A stretch of DNA of 64,000 bases from Meridianimarinicoccus sp. MJW13 (GTDB lineage Bacteria > Pseudomonadota > Alphaproteobacteria > Rhodobacterales > Rhodobacteraceae): positions 186,001-250,000 of the forward strand of contig NZ_JACNMU010000007.1 in assembly GCF_014901205.1 (NCBI RefSeq), read 5' to 3'. The position numbers were made by a program, and so were the translations under genes. The notes under the pieces are model-generated. The model did not search any database and was not told the origin of the DNA. It saw only the letters and a program-made list of their open reading frames with translations. Below are positions 54,865 through 62,880 of this stretch, piece by piece; the first letter of the stretch is position 1; each line of letters opens with the position of its first letter.

Positions 54865-56103
54865 ATGGCTGCCCGTTACCCGCACAAGTTCCTCGACCGG
54901 GACACGCCGCCGCACCTGGCCACCCTGGTGGTGCTGGCGGGCATGTCCGCGGCGGCCATGAACATGTTTCTGCCCTCGCTGCCCGCGATGGCCGAGCAAT
55001 TCGACACCGGCTATGGCGTCGTGCAATTGTCGGTGACGTTGTACCTGGCGGTGAATGCCGTGTTGCAGCTGTTCATCGGGCCGCTGTCGGACCGGTTGGG
55101 CCGCCGTCCCGTGCTGTTGTGGTCGCTGGCGCTGTTCGTGGGGTTTTCCTTTGCCATCCCGTTTTCGCCCTCGGTCGAGGTCTACCTGACCCTGCGCATG
55201 GGACAGGCGGTGGTGGTGGCGACCATGGTGCTGTCACGCGCCATCGTGCGCGATGTGGTTCCGCAGAATGAAGCCGCTTCGATGATCGGCTATGTCACCA
55301 TGGGCATGGCACTGGTGCCGATGCTGGCGCCGATGCTGGGCGGCGCCATCGATCAGCTTCTGGGCTGGGAATGGACCTTCCATATCCTCGGCATCCTGGG
55401 GCTGGGCGCGCTGTATCTGACCTGGGCCGACCTGGGAGAAACCGCCACCCCCGGCCCCAACGCCCTGGCCGACCAAATGCGCGAAGCGCCGGAACTTCTG
55501 CGCTCCCCACGCTTCTGGGGCTACAATTTCGCCGCCATGTTCTCGTCAGGGGCGTTCTTTGCCTACCTCGGCGGCGCGCCCTACGTGGGCACCGAGGTGT
55601 TCTCGCTCAGCCCGCTGATGCTGGGCATCCTGCTGGGCTCACCCGCAGTGGGCTATATGGCCGGCAATGCGATCTCGGGCGCGTATTCGATCCGGCGCGG
55701 CATCAACGCGATGATCCTGACCGGCACCCTGCTGTGCTGCACCGGGCTGGGTCTGTCGTTGATCCTGTCGCTGGCCGGCTGGCACAACCCGTGGGTCTTC
55801 TTCGGCTTCACCACCTTCGTGGGGCTGGGCAACGGGCTGGTTCTGCCCAATGCCACCGCCGGGATGTTGTCGGTGCGGCCGCGTCTGGCGGGCACGGCTT
55901 CGGGCCTGGGCGGGGCGATGATGATCGGCGGCGGCGCGGCCCTTTCGGCGCTGGCCGCGGCGGTTCTGGTGCCCGGACGCGGCGCCTATCCGCTGATCTG
56001 GATGATGTTCGTGACCTCGGTCCTGTCGGTGCTGTCGATCCTGTATGTGATCCGCCGCGCGCGTCAGGTCGGCGCCACCGACCCCTCTGACATGCAGCCA
56101 TGA
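54865..56103 (+). CDS. Bcr/CflA-type MFS exporter
   Basis: Inner-membrane major facilitator of 412 residues with 12 hydrophobic segments. The Bcr/CflA group is indicated by LAGMSAAAMNMFLPSLPAMA, LSVTLYLAVNAVLQLFIGPLSDRLGRRPVLL (motif A GPLSDRLGRRP) and LSRAIVRDVVPQNEAASMIGYV. The group exports drugs or amino-acid-like compounds by proton antiport; the substrate here is unknown. AAGGA precedes the ATG at 54865; the frame is open to 54703 but this would cross the operator region. It overlaps the ScfR regulator gene by ATGA, an unexpected partner for a propionate regulator. Confidence 0.9.
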   Translation: MAARYPHKFLDRDTPPHLATLVVLAGMSAAAMNMFLPSLPAMAEQFDTGYGVVQLSVTLYLAVNAVLQLFIGPLSDRLGRRPVLLWSLALFVGFSFAIPFSPSVEVYLTLRMGQAVVVATMVLSRAIVRDVVPQNEAASMIGYVTMGMALVPMLAPMLGGAIDQLLGWEWTFHILGILGLGALYLTWADLGETATPGPNALADQMREAPELLRSPRFWGYNFAAMFSSGAFFAYLGGAPYVGTEVFSLSPLMLGILLGSPAVGYMAGNAISGAYSIRRGINAMILTGTLLCCTGLGLSLILSLAGWHNPWVFFGFTTFVGLGNGLVLPNATAGMLSVRPRLAGTASGLGGAMMIGGGAALSALAAAVLVPGRGAYPLIWMMFVTSVLSVLSILYVIRRARQVGATDPSDMQP

Positions 56104-57512
56104 CCCGCCAGAAGATCTATGCCGGCGCCAAGCTGCGCGACATTCGCCGCAGGCTGGAGCTGACCCAGAAGGCCTTTGCCGAGAAGCTGGGCGTGTCCCT
56201 GCCCTATCTGAACCAGATGGAAAACAACCACCGACCCATCGCGGCGGGGGTGGTTCTGGCGCTGGCGCAGGAATTCGGGCTGGATGTTACAGAACTCAGC
56301 AGCGGCGAGAGCGAGCGGCTGGTGTCGGACATGCGCGAGGCGCTGGCCGATCCGGTGTTTTCGGGCAATGATCCGCCGCTGGCCGACCTGCGGCTGGTGG
56401 CCTCCAACGCGCCGGCGCTGGCGCGCGCCTTGCTGGAACTGCACCACGCCTACCGCCGGTCGCATGAACGGCTGGCCTCGCTGGACGAGGCCCTGGGCGC
56501 GGGCGGCGGCAGCCATGCCCAGTCGCCGTGGGAAGAAGTGCGCGACTTCTTTCACTATTGTGACAACTACATCGACGCGGTGGATCGCGCGGCCGAGCAT
56601 TTTGCCGACGGGGCGCCGTTGGTGGGCGGCCATCCGGACCTGCGACGGCGGGCGCTGGACACGCTGGACAGGATCGGCGTCAGCGTCCGGTTCGAGGACA
56701 ATGCCGTGCTGCGTGGCTATGATCCCGGCAGCAAGTCCCTGCATCTGTCCAACCGGGCGCCGGCAGCCTCGATCACCTTCCAGCTTCTGCACCAGGTGGC
56801 GCTGCTGACACAGGGCGAGTTGATCGGCGCGACGCTGGATCTGGCCCGCTTCCAGTCCGAGGAAGCCGCGGCCATCGCCCGGATCGGTCTGGCCAATTAT
56901 TTCGCGGGCGCGGCCCTGCTGCCTTACGGGCTGTTCCAGCAGCAGGCACAGGCCACGCGGCACGACCTGGAACGCATGGCCGACCAGTTCGGCGCCTCGA
57001 TCGAGCAGGTGGCGCATCGTCTGTCGACCCTGCAACGCGCCGGTGCCAAGGGCATCCCCTTCTTCTTCGTGAGGGTCGATCAGGCCGGCACCATCACCAA
57101 GCGCCATTCGGCCACGATGCTGCAATTCGCCCGCTATGGCGGCGCCTGCCCGCTGTGGAACGTCCACCGGGCACTGGAAACGCCGGGGCGGTTCCTGCGG
57201 CAACTGGCTGAAACGCCGGACGGGCGGCGCTATCTCTGCCTTGCGCGGGATGTGTCGAAACCCGGCGGCAGCTTCCACGCCCCGATCCGGCGCTACGCCA
57301 TCGGGCTGGGGTGCGAAGTGCAGCACGCCGGGTCGCTGGTCTACGCCGACGATCTGGATCTGGACAATGCCAAGGCGTTCGAGCCCATCGGCATTTCCTG
57401 CCGGATCTGCGAACGAACGAATTGCCACCAGCGGTCGGTTCCACCGCTGGAACGGCGGCTGGTGGTCGATCCGAACCGCCGCGGCACCCTGCCCTATGAG
57501 GTCGAGGGCTGA
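56100..57512 (+). CDS. Short-chain acyl-CoA regulator (ScfR/PccR-like, XRE family)
   Basis: Regulator of 470 residues. An N-terminal XRE helix-turn-helix (about residues 8-62: LRDIRRRLELTQKAFAEKLG, then VSLPYLNQMENNHRPI) is followed by an IrrE-like central domain with FQLLHQVALLTQGELI (about 225-240) and a C-terminal domain with a cysteine cluster ISCRICERTNCHQRSVPPLE and LVVDPNRRGTLPYEVE at the end. This is the COG3800 architecture of ScfRs, which sense short-chain acyl-CoA states and control propionyl-CoA carboxylase, isocitrate lyase or glyoxylate genes. Position beside pccB and the TTTGCAA sites favour the PccR role. The start overlaps the exporter stop (ATGA). Confidence 0.9.
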   Translation: MTRQKIYAGAKLRDIRRRLELTQKAFAEKLGVSLPYLNQMENNHRPIAAGVVLALAQEFGLDVTELSSGESERLVSDMREALADPVFSGNDPPLADLRLVASNAPALARALLELHHAYRRSHERLASLDEALGAGGGSHAQSPWEEVRDFFHYCDNYIDAVDRAAEHFADGAPLVGGHPDLRRRALDTLDRIGVSVRFEDNAVLRGYDPGSKSLHLSNRAPAASITFQLLHQVALLTQGELIGATLDLARFQSEEAAAIARIGLANYFAGAALLPYGLFQQQAQATRHDLERMADQFGASIEQVAHRLSTLQRAGAKGIPFFFVRVDQAGTITKRHSATMLQFARYGGACPLWNVHRALETPGRFLRQLAETPDGRRYLCLARDVSKPGGSFHAPIRRYAIGLGCEVQHAGSLVYADDLDLDNAKAFEPIGISCRICERTNCHQRSVPPLERRLVVDPNRRGTLPYEVEG

Positions 57513-57557
57513 CCGGGGACGGCCCGCAGATCGCAAGTCGTCCCGAAGTTTCTCGGC

Positions 57558-57791
57558 CTATCCGAGCATCCGGTCGATCTCGCTCCGCAGCGCGACACGG
57601 GACTTGCGCAGCCGCAAGGCCTCGACATCGGCCATGGGCAGCTTGTTGGTGTCCACCCGGTACAGGGTTTCGTTGATCTGATTGTATTCATCCACCAGAC
57701 GCGCGACCGTGGCGTCCTTCATGCGCAAATCGTGCAGCACATGGATCCGGTCGGGAAACTCGTCTGACAGGTCATGGGGCGTATGGGCCAT
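57558..57791 (-). CDS. DUF465 (YdcH-like) small helical protein
   Basis: Protein of 77 residues, entirely helical, with the DUF465 pattern HDLRMKDATVARLVDEYNQI and LRLRKSRVALRSEIDRML. It would form an antiparallel coiled-coil hairpin. The function of the family is unknown; it is very widespread in proteobacteria. It is convergent with the ScfR gene, with 45 bases between the stops and no hairpin with T-run. The next 110 bases toward yebC contain its promoter region, without recognisable hexamers. Confidence 0.85.
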   Translation of the reverse strand: MAHTPHDLSDEFPDRIHVLHDLRMKDATVARLVDEYNQINETLYRVDTNKLPMADVEALRLRKSRVALRSEIDRMLG

Positions 57792-57901
57792 CTCTAACCT
57801 CGTTGGTAGCGCCCATACATCCTAGGAAACCGCAGCACCCCGCACCTTGACACGTGTCATTTGCGCGGGGTGCCGTTGCAGGCAAACTGCCCGCCGGAGA
57901 G

Positions 57902-58642
57902 TCACAGCGCGGCCATGACCTCGTCCGACACTTCGAAGTTCGCGGTGACGTTCTGCACGTCGTCATCGTCTTCCAGCGTCTCGATCAGCTTGAACAGCTT
58001 CTGCGCCGTGTCCAGGTCCAGCTCGGTGGTGGTCTGCGGCTTCCAGATCAGCTTGGTGCTTTCGCTTTCGCCAAGCGCCTCTTCCATGGCGTTCGACACG
58101 TCGTTCAGATCGGTGTCGGCGGTATAGATGATGTGGCCGTCTTCCGAGCTTTCCACATCCTCGGCACCCGCCATGATCGCCGCTTCCATCACCGCGTCCG
58201 CATCGCCGACCGAGGCCGGATAGACGATCTCTCCCTTGCGGTCGAACATGAAGGACACCGACCCGGTCTCGCCGAGGTTGCCGCCGTTCTTGGAAAAGGT
58301 CGACCGCACGCTGGAGGCGGTGCGGTTGCGGTTGTCGGTCATCGCCTCGACGATGACGGCCACGCCGCCGGGGCCGTAGCCTTCATAGCGGATTTCGTCA
58401 TAGGTTTCCGCGTCGCCGCCCTGGGATTTCTTGATGGCACGGTCGATCACATCCTTGGGGACCGAGTTCGACTTGGCCTCCTTGACTGCCAGACGCAGAC
58501 GCGGGTTCTTGTCCGGGTCCGGGTCGCCCATCTTCGCTGCAACCGTTATTTCCTTGGAAAGCTTGGAAAACAGTTTCGACCGTGCAGCGTCCTGACGGCC
58601 CTTGCGATGCTGGATGTTTGCCCATTTGGAATGGCCGGCCAT
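57902..58642 (-). CDS. yebC: YebC/PmpR-family regulator or translation factor
   Basis: Protein of 246 residues of the YebC/PmpR/TACO1 family. The start [20 protein letters not shown] is invariant in the family and fixes the ATG at 58642. [24 protein letters not shown] (core [14 protein letters not shown]) and [18 protein letters not shown] are further markers. Members bind DNA or RNA; recent work points to help in translating proline-rich or difficult sequences. The gene stands alone. The upstream 462 bases contain no gene but several short palindromes and the promoter of the divergent VPLPA-CTERM gene. Confidence 0.95.
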   Translation of the reverse strand: MAGHSKWANIQHRKGRQDAARSKLFSKLSKEITVAAKMGDPDPDKNPRLRLAVKEAKSNSVPKDVIDRAIKKSQGGDAETYDEIRYEGYGPGGVAVIVEAMTDNRNRTASSVRSTFSKNGGNLGETGSVSFMFDRKGEIVYPASVGDADAVMEAAIMAGAEDVESSEDGHIIYTADTDLNDVSNAMEEALGESESTKLIWKPQTTTELDLDTAQKLFKLIETLEDDDDVQNVTANFEVSDEVMAAL

Positions 58643-59104
58643 ACACGAATTCCTCTGCCTGTGAAGCGATGCGCCTCTATAAAGCAGGCCCGCGCGCGGC
58701 TGCAAGCCCTGGACACGGGGCACCCCTCCGGACCAAGCTTGCGGCCCCATGGGGACGAGACCGGCACAATCCGCCGTCGGACCAGAATCACGACCCCGAT
58801 AGACCTGTGACGGGCCTGGGTTTCCGCAAAAATACAACCTTAGGTTTAGTGCGGAATGTCACACGCTTTGACTGCCGATAAAGTTGCGGCCACCCCCAAG
58901 CGGGACGGATGCGGCCTGACGGGCCCGGATTGTCAGTAAATTCGCTTTGTTTCCCTAGCGTTAGGGAGATGGGTCTTTGCCGGCACGCCGGGAAATCTTC
59001 ACCCCAGAGAAGGCCCGACCAAGGGAATGCGTTAACGCAATCGTTGACCTTTGGGAAAGATTTTGCGATATCTGGTTAATGATTGACGAGAGGGAAGCTC
59101 GATT
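58643..59104. other. Intergenic region yebC-VPLPA gene 1
   Basis: This 462-base gap has no coding signal I trust. It holds CCCTA-GCGT-TAGGG (58953-58966), the palindrome TGCGTTAACGCA (59028-59039) and a -35-like TTGACC (59044-59049). The right-hand 150 bases are visibly more AT-rich than the rest. Confidence 0.6.
59028..59072 (+). promoter_or_regulatory. Palindrome and promoter of VPLPA gene 1
   Basis: TGCGTTAACGCA (59028-59039) is a perfect 12-base palindrome placed 4 bases upstream of TTGACC (59044-59049), which is followed at 17 bases by GATATC (59067-59072), a weak -10. The layout is that of an operator next to -35. The second VPLPA gene also has TTGACC with a 17-base spacer. Confidence 0.45.
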
Positions 59105-59656
59105 ATGAAAGCGATTTTGAGAGTAACTGCCGTCGCAGCGGCCCTGCTGACGGCCAATGCCGCAAGCGCCGCTGTGGTGGTCTACGGAGCCGGCCCAACA
59201 CCCGCTGCCGCGAATGCAATGGTTCTTACCGACATCTCTGTCGGGAACACGGTCAATGTGGCGGACGTCCTTTCACCCCAAGATCTTGACCAGTTCAAGT
59301 TCACCGCGTTGGAGCGTCTGCGGGTGAACACCATCGCCCTGACTGCAACCGGTACGCGCGCAACCGTCCGGGCCATTGAATACGGACTGACGTCGTCGAC
59401 CACGATGTCCTTCCTGAACGATGGGCAGATCTTCACGTTTGGACCGACGTCCTCTATCGGGGTCGCGTCGTTGAACGGATTTATCATGAACGCGGGCGAC
59501 ATGTTCTCGCTCTACTGGTCCGGGGCAAACACGCAAAGTCCGGCATCGATCAACGCCTCGTTCACCACATCCGAAGTTCCCCTGCCTGCGGCGCTGCCGC
59601 TTCTGGCCGGTGCGCTCGGCCTGCTGGGAATGGCGCGGCGTAAAGCCAAGTCCTGA
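59105..59656 (+). CDS. VPLPA-CTERM surface-sorted protein 1
   Basis: Exported protein of 183 residues. The signal peptide (residues 1 to about 22, ending SAA) is followed by VVVYGAGPTPA, a beta-rich central domain and a C-terminal sorting signal: VPLPAALPLLAGALGLLGMA then RRKAKS. That is the VPLPA-CTERM form of PEP-CTERM tails, processed in the family by a dedicated exosortase (XrtD), so the protein is probably released or attached to the surface or exopolysaccharide. No exosortase gene is in the window. A paralogue lies 414 bases downstream with the same layout. Function of the central domain unknown. Confidence 0.9.
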   Translation: MKAILRVTAVAAALLTANAASAAVVVYGAGPTPAAANAMVLTDISVGNTVNVADVLSPQDLDQFKFTALERLRVNTIALTATGTRATVRAIEYGLTSSTTMSFLNDGQIFTFGPTSSIGVASLNGFIMNAGDMFSLYWSGANTQSPASINASFTTSEVPLPAALPLLAGALGLLGMARRKAKS

Positions 59657-59680
59657 CAACCATATTCGAACAACTCCAGG

Positions 59681-59700
59681 GAAGGGCAGCAATGCCCTTC
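59681..59700 (+). terminator. Hairpin after VPLPA gene 1
   Basis: A perfect 8-base stem, GAAGGGCA / TGCCCTTC, with a GCAA tetraloop, 24 bases after the stop. The following T-run is delayed (CTGCCATGTTTTTC), so it is a weak intrinsic terminator at best. Confidence 0.5.
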
Positions 59701-59898
59701 CTGCCATGTTTTTCAAAGCAGAATCGCGTCGAAATCGCCGTAGAGACCGGTCATTTTCGACAGAATCGCCGGGCTCTTCAGTCCTTCGATCCCCAAAACA
59801 CCTTAAAAATTTAGAAAGAATCTCGCTCTGGACCGGCACCCAGGTTTCAGACCTGCACGGATTTTGAGCGGATTCCACTACCTCGCCTCCGGTCAGGT

Positions 59899-59918
59899 CT
59901 GATTTAATCTGATTTAAT
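59899..59918 (+). repeat. 10-base tandem repeat
   Basis: TCTGATTTAA occurs twice head to tail (59899-59908 and 59909-59918), in the AT-rich region about 150 bases upstream of the second VPLPA gene. It could be an activator site or simply a slippage product. Confidence 0.5.
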
Positions 59919-60009
59919 TCAGCAGCTTATCGAATGACGCGAGATTTTTTGACAGTTTTTGGCCTGTGTCACACCGCGCACCCTATGCGGGAGAATTCGC
60001 AACGATTTG

Positions 60010-60038
60010 TTGACCCAAGGCCATTTTTGCCCCATAAC
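60010..60038 (+). promoter_or_regulatory. Candidate promoter of VPLPA gene 2
   Basis: TTGACC (60010-60015), 17-base spacer, CATAAC (60033-60038), giving a start of transcription about 25 bases upstream of the ATG; GGAG and GAGAGGG lie in between as ribosome-binding elements. It is similar in layout to the first VPLPA gene. Confidence 0.5.
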
Positions 60039-60070
60039 TCTATGCAGGAGTTAAGAGAGGGTAACACCGT

Positions 60071-60649
60071 ATGAGCAAGTTTTTGAAAGCAGCGGCCATC
60101 GCCGCAACCATTTTCGCAGCAAACGCCGCTTCGGCAGCGGTTGTTGTGTACGGCTCCGGCCCCGTGCCGGCACCGTCCAACAAGATCACGACCGCTGACA
60201 TTGTCGCCAATGTTGCTGACATTGTCGCCAATGTTTCGGTAACCACGAACGAGATCCTGAGCCCCGGCGATTCCGCCGAGTTCACCTACACCGCCCTTGA
60301 GCGCCTGCGTGTGAACACCATCGCACTGTCCGCTACCGGCTCGAACGGCGGTCGAGACCTGAACAACGTGGAGTACGGCTTCACCTCGGCCACGGTCAAC
60401 TCGTTCAAGAACGACGGCATCGTGATCGTGTTCTCGAGCAGCTCTGCCGCGGCTCTGGCTTCGCTGCCGGGTCTGTTCATGAACCAGGGTGACACGTTCA
60501 CCCTGTACTGGGAAGACGGCATCACCTACCCGGTGAACGTCGGCGCATCGTTCACGACCTCGGAAGTTCCGCTTCCGGCCGCCCTGCCCCTGCTGGCAGG
60601 TGGTCTGGGTCTGCTGGGTCTGGCCCGCCGCCGCAAGGCACGCGCCTGA
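60071..60649 (+). CDS. VPLPA-CTERM surface-sorted protein 2
   Basis: Exported protein of 192 residues, paralogue of the gene at 59105: shared AAVVVYG after the signal peptide, ALERLRVNTIALSATGS in the middle, and a sorting tail SEVPLPAALPLLAGGLGLLG then LARRRKARA. A perfect 21-base tandem duplication (60194-60235) encodes ADIVANV twice, at about residues 42-55, where the first paralogue has a different loop. Codon use is biased to C-ending codons (for example AAC, CTG, ACC), suggesting good expression. A strong UUCG-loop terminator follows. Surface exposure is inferred from the tail; function unknown. Confidence 0.9.
   Translation: MSKFLKAAAIAATIFAANAASAAVVVYGSGPVPAPSNKITTADIVANVADIVANVSVTTNEILSPGDSAEFTYTALERLRVNTIALSATGSNGGRDLNNVEYGFTSATVNSFKNDGIVIVFSSSSAAALASLPGLFMNQGDTFTLYWEDGITYPVNVGASFTTSEVPLPAALPLLAGGLGLLGLARRRKARA
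60194..60235 (+). repeat. 21-base in-frame tandem duplication
   Basis: Two exact copies of a 21-base unit (60194-60214 and 60215-60235), each encoding the heptapeptide ADIVANV inside the second VPLPA protein. The exact identity at all 21 bases, including third positions, shows a recent duplication or slippage-prone site. Confidence 0.9.
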
Positions 60650-61026
60650 TCCATTCGGATCAAGATTTGGGAAAGGGGCCTTCGGGCCCCTTTTTCTTTG
60701 GTTGACACGTTCGCCAATCGCCCCGCGTATCCAGGCGTGAACAGCACTTCCCGCCGGTCGATGACAGCCGGGCCTGGCACCGCCCCCTCCCCCCGTATTC
60801 ACACACAAGACCCGCACCGCCGCTTGGCGGCTCCCATTGGCGTTCCTGTCGCGTGGATGGTCGTGGGCAGCTGAACCGGGAAGGGCCAAACCCTGAGAGA
60901 TAGGCCCGCGCATCAAGGTGGCCTGTCTGGCCCGTGCCCGGAACACCAATCACCCCAACATCAAAGCCTTGCCCGGACAGGTTTCGGCACGGGTTCCGGC
61001 CCGCTCTCGCATCGGCGCCCGCTGCT
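60650..61026. other. Intergenic region VPLPA gene 2-SLC13 gene
   Basis: This 377-base gap lies between convergent genes. It contains the terminator at 60672-60695. The rest is GC-rich with no ORF that shows family features or a plausible start; I see no other element. Confidence 0.6.
60672..60695 (+). terminator. Rho-independent terminator of VPLPA gene 2
   Basis: AAAGGGGCC / GGCCCCTTT, a 9-base stem capped by the stable TTCG tetraloop and running into TTTTT, 23 bases after the stop. Confidence 0.92.
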
Positions 61027-62805
61027 TCAGAGCGGCCAGATGAAGGGGATCAGGAACGAGGCGAGGACACCCATGCTCAGGTTCAACGGAATGCCCACCT
61101 TCAGGTAGTCGCTGAACTTGTAGCCCCCCGGACCGTAGACCATCATGTTGGTCTGATAGCCGATGGGTGTGGCAAAGCTGGCGGACGCCGCGATCATCAC
61201 CGCCACCACCAGCGGGCGCGGATCGATCCCCAGCGCCGTCGCCAGACCGATCGCCACCGGGGTGACCACAACCGCCACGGCATTGTTCGACACCATCTCG
61301 GTCAGGATCGAGGTCAGCAGATAGACCGACCACACCAGCACGAAGGGCGGCAACCCCGTCAAATGCGGTGAAATACCATTCACCAGAAGCGTGACCGCGC
61401 CCGAGGCTTCCAGGCTGGCCCCGATGGCCAGCATCGAGAAGATCAGCGCCAGCAGCCGCCCATCCACGAAAGAGAACGCCTCCTCGGCATCGATACAGCG
61501 GGTCAGAAGCACCACGGCCACGGCCACAACCGACAGCATCAGGATCGGCGCGACACCAAGCCCCGCAAGAACGACGATGCCCGCCAGCGCGGCAAGGGCG
61601 ACGGGGGCATGGCTGCGCCGGTAGGCCCGTGCGGACGGCGAGGAGACGTCCACCAACTCCATGTCGGCAGCCAGTCGCTGGATGTCCTCGGGCGCGCCTT
61701 CCAGCAGCAGCGTGTCGCCCACGCGCACCACGATGTCATCCATCTGCCGGCCGATGTTCTGGTTCGAGCGATGCACCGCCAGCGGATAGACACCATAGCG
61801 GCGGCGCAGGCGCAGCGCGCCCAGCGACCGGCCCACCATGCGGCATCCCGGTGTGATCAGAACCTCGACAGTGGTGGTTTCCACCGACGACAGCTTGTCC
61901 ACCATGCGCAGGTCGCGGTTCTTCTGCAGGCCCAGAACCTCGGCGATCTGGGTGCGCAGAACCACGCGATCCCCCGGCTCCAGCACAACCGCCGACAGGT
62001 CGCGGCGCAGCGAGGCATCGCCGCGCAACACGTCGATCAGGCGCACACCGTCGCGCTTGAACAGATCTACCTCGGTCACGGTCTGGCCGGTCAGGGCGCT
62101 GCCTTCGGGGATCGCCACCTCGGTGAAGAACTTCATGCCCTTGCGGCCCGACAGCAGGCTCGACATGCTGTCCCGTTCCGGCAACAGCTTCGGTCCCAGC
62201 ACGCCCAGGTAAATCGCGCCCCAGGCCACCACGGCCAGACCCAGCGGGGTCACTTCGAAGATCGTGAAGGGTTCCAGCCCCTGCTCCCGCGCGACACCAT
62301 CGACAAGCAGATTGGTCGAGGTGCCGATCAGCGTCAGCGTTCCGCCCATGATTGCGGCATAGGACAGCGGGATCAGCAGTTTCGAGGGCGCAAGGCCCAG
62401 CGACCGCGCCAATTGCGTGAACACCGGGATCATGACGACCACCACCGGCGTGTTCGACACGAAGGCCGAGGCCACAACCACGAAGAACAACAGCACGAGC
62501 ACCGCCATGAAGGGCTTCCTGCGGGACACCACCTCGGTCTGGCCGATGAACCATTCCAGCGCACCGGTGCGCACCAGCGCCCCCATGACGATGAACATGG
62601 CGCCAATGGTCCAGGGCGCCGGGTTCGACAGCACCGACAGCGCAGAGTCGTAGGGCAGGATCCCCAGCACCAGCATTGCCGAGACCCCGCCCAGGGCCAC
62701 AACCTCGGCGGGGAAGGTCTCGCGCAGAAACCCGATGAACATCAGGGCCACGATCATCAGGGCGATGATCGGCGCTGAATGTTCCATTCCGAGAATGGCC
62801 ATCAT
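61027..62805 (-). CDS. SLC13/DASS-type transporter with TrkA-C domains
   Basis: Membrane transporter of 592 residues. Two blocks of hydrophobic segments (about residues 10-200 and 400-590) flank a cytoplasmic region (about 205-395) with two RCK/TrkA-C-like domains, visible as EVAIPEGSALTGQTVTEVDL and ITPGCRMVGRSLGALRLRRRYG. The membrane parts have DASS signatures such as SYAAIMGGTLTLIGTSTNLLVDG and SFATPIGYQTNMMVYGPGGY. Such proteins import sulfate, thiosulfate, citrate-cycle acids or other anions with Na+; ligand unknown. The start could be 62805 or the ATG at 62787. It is convergent with the VPLPA gene and 75 bases downstream of a phosphoesterase gene. Confidence 0.9.
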   Translation of the reverse strand: MMAILGMEHSAPIIALMIVALMFIGFLRETFPAEVVALGGVSAMLVLGILPYDSALSVLSNPAPWTIGAMFIVMGALVRTGALEWFIGQTEVVSRRKPFMAVLVLLFFVVVASAFVSNTPVVVVMIPVFTQLARSLGLAPSKLLIPLSYAAIMGGTLTLIGTSTNLLVDGVAREQGLEPFTIFEVTPLGLAVVAWGAIYLGVLGPKLLPERDSMSSLLSGRKGMKFFTEVAIPEGSALTGQTVTEVDLFKRDGVRLIDVLRGDASLRRDLSAVVLEPGDRVVLRTQIAEVLGLQKNRDLRMVDKLSSVETTTVEVLITPGCRMVGRSLGALRLRRRYGVYPLAVHRSNQNIGRQMDDIVVRVGDTLLLEGAPEDIQRLAADMELVDVSSPSARAYRRSHAPVALAALAGIVVLAGLGVAPILMLSVVAVAVVLLTRCIDAEEAFSFVDGRLLALIFSMLAIGASLEASGAVTLLVNGISPHLTGLPPFVLVWSVYLLTSILTEMVSNNAVAVVVTPVAIGLATALGIDPRPLVVAVMIAASASFATPIGYQTNMMVYGPGGYKFSDYLKVGIPLNLSMGVLASFLIPFIWPL

Positions 62806-62880
62806 TGTGCGGTCTGGTCCCTCTTCACGTCACACCGACGCCATAACAGACAGAACACCAGCGCCGGGACAACGGAAATC

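Larger units (their letters stand above)
59657..60070. other. Intergenic region between VPLPA genes
   Basis: These 414 bases hold a hairpin (59681-59700), an AT-rich stretch with a 10-base tandem repeat (59899-59918) and the promoter of the second VPLPA gene. I see no credible gene. Confidence 0.6.

Noticed and set aside
60194-60235. CRISPR-like repeat
   Set aside because: Only two directly adjacent copies without spacers, inside a coding region; it is a tandem duplication.
60660-60953. 97-codon minus-strand frame in the VPLPA-SLC13 gap
   Set aside because: It runs through the terminator of the VPLPA gene, is Gly/Arg/Ser/Pro-rich and has no ribosome-binding site or known motif.
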